64,000 nt of DNA from Acaryochloris sp. IP29b_bin.176 (lineage in GTDB: Bacteria; Cyanobacteriota; Cyanobacteriia; Thermosynechococcales; Thermosynechococcaceae): assembly GCA_028285315.1 (NCBI GenBank), contig JANQPU010000041.1:19932-83931 (forward strand), read 5' to 3'. Shown one piece after another: positions 58,373 through 64,000 of this stretch. Every line of letters starts with the position of its first letter. Position 1 is the stretch's first letter. The position numbers and the translations under genes were made by a program. The notes beneath the pieces are model-generated. The model saw nothing but the letters and a program-made list of their open reading frames with translations. It was not told the origin of the DNA and did not search any database.

Positions 58373-58889
58373 TCAAGTTTCCATAACGCTGGGAAGGCAT
58401 TCTAAGCAAGCTGTTAAGGAACTTTCTGTGACTCCGGATAACTCGTTCGATACTCTAGATCTGCTTGTACCTTGGGATATTCCACTAGAGTGCCAGTTGA
58501 GCGAGTCAGAAAAACAACGGATTCAACAATGCCTAGATCAGCTTGTAAATGCCATTAATGCACCAACATTTATCCAGGCTCTGTCACAAATTGAAACTAT
58601 TCTTACTTATCTAGACACTCCAAAAACCCAACTGGCCAAGCCCAGATTCACAAAGACAGCCCTCTCCATTGAGGAGGTTGACGATTATGATCAGTACTTT
58701 CGAGTAAACCATGTCGAATCCCATGAAACAGCTCTGTGCCTGGTCAGAGGTCTGCTGACAAACTGTCATCGATTTATGGCCCTTTGCCACCAAAGTCCCC
58801 AGCTTGATCCCAAGCAGATTGATCAACAAAAGCAAGGCTTTCTAAGCTTCATTCACTTGCTAGGCAGAGTGTTTAATCTCGAAAGATGA
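58365..58889 (+). CDS. Unknown protein, coupled to MbtH gene
   Basis: 174 aa, not recognised. The start overlaps the MbtH stop by eight bases and the end overlaps the next gene by four, so it is firmly part of the operon. The sequence looks soluble and mostly helical: [20 protein letters not shown], then [17 protein letters not shown]-terminal half is rich in His and Cys ([27 protein letters not shown]). No signal peptide or membrane segment is seen. Because it is locked between the MbtH gene and another unknown gene, it probably works with the NRPS product or its tailoring. A partner relation with the next protein is inferred from the overlap only. Confidence 0.75.
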   Translation: MTSQVSITLGRHSKQAVKELSVTPDNSFDTLDLLVPWDIPLECQLSESEKQRIQQCLDQLVNAINAPTFIQALSQIETILTYLDTPKTQLAKPRFTKTALSIEEVDDYDQYFRVNHVESHETALCLVRGLLTNCHRFMALCHQSPQLDPKQIDQQKQGFLSFIHLLGRVFNLER

Positions 58890-59458
58890 CTCAACCAACC
58901 CCTAAATCAATTTGGCAAGGATTCCATTGGTCTTTCTTTATCAACGTACAAGGACTGATTATTAGCCTTCAGAGATTTGAAGCCCAGTTAGAGCTTGGTG
59001 ATCTAGATCAGGCCCAGATTGAACTATCTACTGCTACTGAGTTACTTCTAGCTTCAGGAGCTTCCATGGAATTGGCAGGTAGCTTCAGTCGAGAAGCCTA
59101 TCAATTAGTTCGAAAATCAATGACTCCCCCCCTAGTGCGTGCTAAGAATTTCAGTGGATTAATGTCTTGGGAGCATGCCACACTCATGCAAATATGGAAA
59201 CGCCTGCGTCCAATATTTGCAACACTCCCCAACGATCTCCGACCTCAGCACCAACAGTTTGTACAAGCTTATTTCTCACTTGTAGATGCTCATAGGAGCG
59301 TGTGCGAAAAGTTTGGTGGAGCCTCTGACGGTAGTCTCAGATTTGGTCAAAATTCAGCTATTGTCACCCTAGACAAATTTAGCGTCAGCCGTTGGGGTCT
59401 TATAGATCCAACACACAAAACGATATCCAAGTGCCCTTTTAATTCAAGCTCTCACTGA
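58886..59458 (+). CDS. Unknown helical protein, coupled to preceding unknown gene
   Basis: 190 aa, not recognised. The ATGA start overlaps the previous stop. It begins with an aromatic stretch (WQGFHWSFFINVQGLI), continues with a long helix (RFEAQLELGDLDQAQIEL), and has WEHATLMQIWKRLRP and FVQAYFSLVDAHRSVCEKF with scattered His that could bind metal or heme. No named motif supports that. It is followed only three bases later by the fatty-acid hydroxylase family gene, so all belong to one transcript. It may form a complex with the 174-aa protein or be a tailoring enzyme of a type I cannot identify. Confidence 0.75.
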   Translation: MTQPTPKSIWQGFHWSFFINVQGLIISLQRFEAQLELGDLDQAQIELSTATELLLASGASMELAGSFSREAYQLVRKSMTPPLVRAKNFSGLMSWEHATLMQIWKRLRPIFATLPNDLRPQHQQFVQAYFSLVDAHRSVCEKFGGASDGSLRFGQNSAIVTLDKFSVSRWGLIDPTHKTISKCPFNSSSH

Positions 59459-59461
59459 TAA

Positions 59462-60319
59462 ATGGAACTATTTCCCATGGAATGGATAACTACAACCCTT
59501 GAATTTATAAAGTATATAGTCGTTTCATTTCTAATTTATGGCTGCTTCTTTATTGTAGAGAAGGCAAGGCCCGTAGAATCTGACCAACCCAGATCTCACC
59601 TATTGTTTAACCTGAGGTGGTTTGTTGTCTATAGTTTGATAGTATTCGGTTTCCAATCGCTTGGTATCAGCAAATTGGTCCCAACCCTCCGAGATTGGCT
59701 TGGAGGATCACTAATAAACATCCCGCCCCCTCAAAACTATTGGACAATATTATTGATTTCACTACTTTACTTTTTTCTTGTTGATTTTTTTTATTACTGG
59801 TTTCACCGATTACAACACACAAGTTCTTTTCTTTGGGAACAACATAAACTTCATCACAGCGAGATTTCACTAAATGTCACTAGCACTCGTCGTGTTCATT
59901 GGCTAGAAGAACCTTTAATACTAATATTTCTGGGTTTACCGCTGGGAATTTTGGTTCAATTTAATGGCTTGTCGCTTGGTCTCTTATCCATTATTGAAGT
60001 CTTATGGTTGCATTTTATACATATGAATTTGAGACTAAATTTAGGAGTAGTTTCACGTATAATCACTGGCCCTCAGTATCACCGAATTCACCATTCATTC
60101 AAATTTGAACACTTAGATAAAAACTTCTCAGCATTTTTTCCTTTATGGGATATTTTATTTGGGACCTACTATCATCCTCAAAAACATGAATTCCCACCAA
60201 CAGGACTAAATAACAAGGTAAATTACAACAATTTTATTGTGGCATTTTTTCTACCGTTTTATGAGTGGGTTGGTCCAAAATATCAGCGGATCAATATTTC
60301 AAATAAAAAAAAGAGATGA
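59462..60319 (+). CDS. Sterol desaturase / fatty acid hydroxylase superfamily membrane enzyme
   Basis: 285 aa; a second ATG at 59477 is also possible. Three His clusters that bind a di-iron centre are present: HRLQH (118-122), HKLHH (128-132) and HRIHH (207-211). Hydrophobic segments lie near 14-31, 53-70, 95-116 and 150-185, so it is an integral membrane protein. The family hydroxylates or desaturates lipid chains and related substrates. It starts three bases after the 190-aa gene, so it closes the operon, and a role on the lipid part of the product is attractive but unproven. Its codons are markedly more AT-rich than those of the NRPS genes, like the region after it. An unrelated lipid role captured by adjacency is the main alternative. 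Confidence 0.88.
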   Translation: MELFPMEWITTTLEFIKYIVVSFLIYGCFFIVEKARPVESDQPRSHLLFNLRWFVVYSLIVFGFQSLGISKLVPTLRDWLGGSLINIPPPQNYWTILLISLLYFFLVDFFYYWFHRLQHTSSFLWEQHKLHHSEISLNVTSTRRVHWLEEPLILIFLGLPLGILVQFNGLSLGLLSIIEVLWLHFIHMNLRLNLGVVSRIITGPQYHRIHHSFKFEHLDKNFSAFFPLWDILFGTYYHPQKHEFPPTGLNNKVNYNNFIVAFFLPFYEWVGPKYQRINISNKKKR

Positions 60320-60893
60320 ATCAAGAAAATGCCAAAAAAAATTTTTAGTCGTAGATGACGTAATACTCACACAATTTACATGTTACATGCTGCCAATATG
60401 ATTTTTTCTGAAAAGTCATTATTGAATTTTAACTATTTATTAGCAAAAAATGCTTTATAGATTGCACATTTATATCTATATAAACTCAAAACCTTTTATC
60501 GAACAAAATATTAATACATTCAAAATCTATTAATCAAACAATCAATATATTTAATGAGTAAATTGAATATATTCAATTATTATAAGATAATTATATATTA
60601 AATACATAAGTCAGAAAATAATAAAGTTAACCATTAGCTATTAATAATATATAATTCAATCTGAGCTAAGCAATTTTTAATAGTTGCTTAGCTCGTTTTC
60701 TTATGAAAAAACATAAAAATCAGAATAAAATCTTTTTGAAAATGATCCTATCAGGAACAATTAAAAAACATTTGATTTAAACAGTATTTTATTTACGATA
60801 AATTAATAAATGATTAATTTATCATTCAGATTCAGTAATTGATCTGTATTTCAAATTAGAATCATTTCCATTATGTAGATACTCGGTAGGTAG
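60320..60893. other. AT-rich intergenic region between biosynthetic operon and wzc-like gene
   Basis: 574 nt with no convincing coding frame on either strand and very high A+T. It holds one clear element, the hairpin at 60663-60702. A TAGAAT (60857-60862) resembles a -10 box about 31 nt before the wzc-like ATG, but no matching -35 stands at normal spacing, so a promoter is only suggested. The region marks the end of the plus-strand biosynthetic transcript. Confidence 0.7.
60663..60702 (+). terminator. Rho-independent terminator of the biosynthetic operon
   Basis: A perfect 11-bp inverted repeat (GAGCTAAGCAA at 60663-60673, TTGCTTAGCTC at 60684-60694) with a 10-nt loop is followed by GTTTTCTT. 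The T-rich side is on the plus strand, so it would stop transcription coming from the hydroxylase gene 344 nt upstream, before the wzc-like gene. There is no T-run on the other side. Confidence 0.75.
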
Positions 60894-63020
60894 ATGGCTA
60901 GCATATCCAAACTAAATGAGTTATTCACTCAGTCCATTGCCATTCTGCAAAGACGATGGCTGCCAGGCCTGTTTGTTATAGTAACCACCTTAATTACAGG
61001 AGGTTTTCTATTATCCCAAAAGACTCCAGTTTACCGAGTTGAAGGTCATATTATATATGAACAAGATAATAAAAGTCTCTCTTTAATGGGGTTGACATCA
61101 TTAGCAAAAAAGTTAACACAAAGTGGTGGATGGGGAGATGCTGGGCTAACGTTAGAAACCGAAAAACGAATCATCACTTCACTCCCTATATTAGAAGATA
61201 CCTTGAATTCATTGAAAACAAAGTACCCAGATCTAGATTTTTCATCAAGTAAAAACTTGAAGCACCAAATTAAAACAACAATAGTTCCTAGCACTAAAAT
61301 TATTCGAATTACCTTGGATAGTTCATCGCCCCAACTCGCAAAAATTATTATTGATGAGTTGATGAAAGTATATTCTCAGACTAACTTTCTTTCTACTAAG
61401 AAAACATATGCTGAAGCACGCAGATTTATTTCACAACAGCTTCCAAATTACAAGCAAAAAGTTATTTCTTATGAAAAATCTATTCGTTTATTTAAAGAAA
61501 GATTTGGCATTAGTGACTATGCAGCATATAAGAATCAATTAAATAGTAATATCAGCAGAATACAAGGTGAGATAGATGATTCTGAAATACAGTTATCTTT
61601 ACTAAGCACTGAATACAGTGATCTTCAAAAAAGACTTAATATTGATATAAATACTGCATTACAAGTAGTAGAAATTAATCAATCACCTCTTTTATCAGAT
61701 TACCATCAAAATCTTTTAGAATTAAAGAGAAAATTATCTGATCTTGAAGTTGAATACAAAAAGAATCATCCCAAAATCTTAAAACTTAAAGATAGAATAC
61801 GTATTGCAAATAAGCAATTTAGATCTAATTTTATAAAATACACAAACTCAAATAGAGGAAACATTATACCCCCTAGATCAGTAAGTGAAACTCAAGAAAC
61901 TCTTTATGAAAATCTTATCGAAAAAAAAACAAGTATAGAAGCATCTAAGGAAAAGCTGAATAAACTAAAAAAACAATATAATCTCTATTCCAATCAAATT
62001 TTAAGATTACCAAGAATAAAATTTCAGCTAAATAGTTTGGAAAGAGAACTTTCTTTTTCAATATCAGATTATCAGTCACTGAATAAGAACCTTCAAGAAC
62101 TTCAATTGAGTGAAAAAAGAATGGTTCCTAATGTTAAAGTGATTGAGCAAGCACAGGCATCACTATATCCTGTATCACCTAATAAAACTGCCTATAGTTT
62201 ACAGGTTATTGTTGTAGGTCTTCTGCTAGGTACTAGCACCATTCTACTTTTAGAAATCTCGGACAACCGCATTAATAGAGTTAATGAAATTCGAGGGACT
62301 TTTGAATATCCTTTACTCTGCACAATTCCTGAACTACCCAAAAAATCAAAACAGCAAGTAAACACTAATTTGCCAATGTTGAGCAAAGCTCAATCTTCAC
62401 TTAATGAAGGCTATAGGGTGTTACAATCAAATATTAACCTGCTTATTTCTGACAGAGCATTTCGGATCTATGCACTAACGAGTTCAGTTCCACAAGAAGG
62501 GAAATCTACAACCAGCGCAAACTTAGCTCTTGCGAGTGCAGAAATTGGCTATTCAACGTTGCTTATTGATGCAGACCTGCGACGTCCTTCACAACATCAT
62601 ATCTGGGAACTCTCAAACACACTTGGTCTAGCCAATATTCTTGCAAGTAGGGATATTGATATTACCAAAACGATTAATCGTATAAACTCTAAATTAGATG
62701 TATTAACATCAGGTACCATTCCACCCAACCCTATTAATCTACTTGCTTCTAATCGAATGAGTGATTTCATTCATGAAATGTCCTCGAAATATAATCAAAT
62801 CATTATCGATACCCCACCTATTGGTGTTGGTACTGATACTACTATCCTAAGTAAATTGGTGGAAGGTGTTGTGCTTGTTGCTAGACCAGGTGTATTAACT
62901 CGAAACCATGCAAAATTTAGCTTAGAGATAATAAATCAATCGAATATAAATATTTATGGTCTTGTAATTAATGGTTGCAAAATTGATCGAGAATCTGGTT
63001 ACTACTATTACTATTCTTAG
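60894..63020 (+). CDS. Polysaccharide co-polymerase / BY-type tyrosine kinase (Wzc-like)
   Basis: 708 aa. N-terminal Wzz-type region with a membrane segment near residues 22-42 and a second near 433-453, a long periplasmic coiled coil between (about 165-430), then a cytoplasmic BY-kinase: Walker A SSVPQEGKSTTSANL (K537), Walker A' LLIDADLRRP, Walker B IIIDTPPIG. It ends in a tyrosine cluster (YYYYYS), the usual autophosphorylation site. Such proteins regulate chain length and export of capsule or exopolysaccharide. The ATG follows GGTAGGTAG. The gene is AT-rich and lies behind a terminator, so it is a separate unit from the NRPS operon and probably belongs to a surface-polysaccharide locus or stands alone. 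Confidence 0.93.
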   Translation: MASISKLNELFTQSIAILQRRWLPGLFVIVTTLITGGFLLSQKTPVYRVEGHIIYEQDNKSLSLMGLTSLAKKLTQSGGWGDAGLTLETEKRIITSLPILEDTLNSLKTKYPDLDFSSSKNLKHQIKTTIVPSTKIIRITLDSSSPQLAKIIIDELMKVYSQTNFLSTKKTYAEARRFISQQLPNYKQKVISYEKSIRLFKERFGISDYAAYKNQLNSNISRIQGEIDDSEIQLSLLSTEYSDLQKRLNIDINTALQVVEINQSPLLSDYHQNLLELKRKLSDLEVEYKKNHPKILKLKDRIRIANKQFRSNFIKYTNSNRGNIIPPRSVSETQETLYENLIEKKTSIEASKEKLNKLKKQYNLYSNQILRLPRIKFQLNSLERELSFSISDYQSLNKNLQELQLSEKRMVPNVKVIEQAQASLYPVSPNKTAYSLQVIVVGLLLGTSTILLLEISDNRINRVNEIRGTFEYPLLCTIPELPKKSKQQVNTNLPMLSKAQSSLNEGYRVLQSNINLLISDRAFRIYALTSSVPQEGKSTTSANLALASAEIGYSTLLIDADLRRPSQHHIWELSNTLGLANILASRDIDITKTINRINSKLDVLTSGTIPPNPINLLASNRMSDFIHEMSSKYNQIIIDTPPIGVGTDTTILSKLVEGVVLVARPGVLTRNHAKFSLEIINQSNINIYGLVINGCKIDRESGYYYYYS

Positions 63021-63024
63021 ATAT

Positions 63025-63044
63025 CAAGTTGAACTTGTCTTTTT
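63025..63044 (+). terminator. Possible weak terminator after wzc-like gene
   Basis: A five-base-pair stem (CAAGT/ACTTG, 3-nt loop) is followed directly by TCTTTTT, four bases after the wzc-like stop. The stem is short and A/T-rich, so this is only a candidate. A second imperfect hairpin (63058-63085, seven pairs with one wobble) followed by ATCTTTTATT is an alternative in the same 93-nt gap. Confidence 0.3.
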
Positions 63045-63113
63045 GTGAGAAGCTTCTAATCTTTCTCAAGTTAATTGAAGAGATTATCTTTTATTATAAA
63101 TTACTAGGAAAGT

Positions 63114-63896
63114 TCAATTTTGATCTACATTTCTATTAATTTTCTGCGCTTCTTTGAAAAGACGCTTAGCTTCTAAATTTCTTCCTTTAGCCTCGTATAC
63201 TCTAGCAAGATTAGCCAGGTGGATAGTTATTTGTGGATGATTTCTGGGAAAAGATTGTCTCACTAATGAGAGGGCTTGAACTGAGAATGGTTCAGCATCT
63301 GTATAGCGTTCTAGAGATAAGTATAAAGACACTATGTGACCAAGATGGTTTAGAAGTCCTGGATAGTTAATTGGCAATGACTCGCGAACAACTTTTAGAG
63401 ATTCTTTATACAGAGACTCAGCTGCTGAGTATTTTCCTTGAGCTTCGTACAAAGCCCCGAGATTAGTTGAATGTGTAGCTTTTTCAGGATGATACTTAGG
63501 TAGAGATGTGCGCGCTTTTCTCAAAGCTTCTTTAAACAGCGGTTCTGCTTCTTTATATCGGTTTTGGTTTTTGTATACTGATGCTAAGTTGTTTATGTAA
63601 CTTGCACGTTTTGGGTGATTCTCAGGTAAAGAAATTCGCGCTATCTTTAGATCCTCTATCAACAATGCTTCTGCTTCTTTATATCGGTTTTGAGTTTTGA
63701 AAATTATTGCCATGTTATTCAAGTGGGTTGCTCTTTCAGGATGATTTTCAGGCAGAGTAGTTCGAGCTCTCTTTAATGCTTCTGTGTACAAGGACTCTGC
63801 CTCAGAGCGTTGACCTAGAGCCTCGTATAATCCAGCTAGATTACTGAGCAAAGATGATTTTTGGGGATGATTGTCAGGCAAGGAATCTTTCGACAT
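63114..63896 (-). CDS. Tetratricopeptide-repeat protein, probably N-terminally truncated
   Basis: 260 aa made of six kinesin-light-chain-like TPR units with an exact 42-residue period. Each is marked by LPxNHP or a close variant (LPDNHP, LPENHP, LPENHP, LPKYHP, LPINYP, FPRNHP), followed by NLAxLYxxxGxxxEAExLxxEAL. At DNA level this is a 126-bp imperfect tandem repeat. TPR units form protein-binding superhelices; no catalytic or membrane domain is attached. The frame continues upstream of the ATG with codons resembling the end of another TPR helix (QLLR before MSKDSLP) until a stop at 63981-63983, with no ATG, GTG or TTG. The gene may therefore be the 3' remnant of a longer repeat protein. It converges on the wzc-like gene. 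Confidence 0.8.
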   Translation of the reverse strand: MSKDSLPDNHPQKSSLLSNLAGLYEALGQRSEAESLYTEALKRARTTLPENHPERATHLNNMAIIFKTQNRYKEAEALLIEDLKIARISLPENHPKRASYINNLASVYKNQNRYKEAEPLFKEALRKARTSLPKYHPEKATHSTNLGALYEAQGKYSAAESLYKESLKVVRESLPINYPGLLNHLGHIVSLYLSLERYTDAEPFSVQALSLVRQSFPRNHPQITIHLANLARVYEAKGRNLEAKRLFKEAQKINRNVDQN

Positions 63897-64000
63897 CCGT
63901 AAGAGCTGATTTCTAAAGAAGGTATAAAGCGGACAAGTGAGGTCAGAAGTGTGCGATAGCGTTTGTGCATTCAGTCCAAACTACTTTCTTGAATGTATGA
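63897..64000. other. Right-edge sequence upstream of the TPR gene
   Basis: 104 nt. On the minus strand it continues the TPR frame for 28 codons without a start and then reaches TAG (63981-63983). No promoter, inverted repeat or insertion-sequence end can be recognised before the window stops. Confidence 0.5.

Noticed and set aside
60703..60780. 25-residue frame after the terminator
   Set aside because: Lysine-rich, in AT-rich DNA, directly behind a hairpin and without a ribosome site; most likely chance.

Overview
The window is almost entirely one giant plus-strand biosynthetic operon from a cyanobacterium. The cyanobacterial call rests on many HIP1 octamers (GCGATCGC) in the first 53 kb, a glutamine-rich and moderate-GC coding style, and PKS/NRPS domain types typical of that phylum. 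The genus cannot be read from the sequence. Positions 2-60319 hold a hybrid PKS-NRPS assembly line with its tailoring genes. It is cut at the left edge: the KS and most of the AT of the first PKS, and any loading or fatty-acid-activating module, lie outside.

Order along the line: PKS module with DH-cMT-ER-KR-ACP (2-4849); PKS module KS-AT-degenerate KR-carrier (4873-9507); a free luciferase-like monooxygenase (9587-10651); then seven NRPS proteins and one further PKS (10727-52544), nearly all joined by ATGA or 8-bp overlaps. Adenylation codes read by eye against GrsA positions give D-Asn, Gly, D-Val, Gly, [malonate], Ala, Cys (cyclised and oxidised to thiazole), Gly, D-Ala, Ser and one unassigned residue, possibly aromatic. 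Each epimerisation domain is followed by a condensation domain of the type that accepts a D-residue, so the order is internally consistent. No thioesterase is present. The chain ends at an unusual 1044-aa protein (52541-55675) that fuses a CmlA-like di-iron beta-hydroxylase, an internal TubC-type docking domain and a thioester reductase, so release as an aldehyde, or a product made from it, is predicted.

Tailoring genes follow: a SAM methyltransferase (55713-56627), a stand-alone PKS-type class III aminotransferase (56650-58098), an MbtH-like protein (58142-58372), two coupled proteins of unknown function (58365-59458) and a membrane sterol desaturase/fatty-acid hydroxylase family enzyme (59462-60319). 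The first two PKS modules, the free monooxygenase and the free aminotransferase together could build a 3-amino-2-hydroxy-4-methyl fatty acyl group, like the beta-amino fatty acids of puwainaphycins and calophycin. Here the oxygenase and aminotransferase would act in trans. An alternative is that the aminotransferase converts the terminal aldehyde to an amine.

After 60319 the character changes. There is a 574-nt AT-rich gap with a strong hairpin terminator (60663-60702), then an AT-rich Wzc-like polysaccharide co-polymerase/tyrosine kinase gene (60894-63020), and on the minus strand a tetratricopeptide-repeat gene (63114-63896) that begins in mid-repeat. No RNA gene, CRISPR array, transposase or transporter gene was seen.
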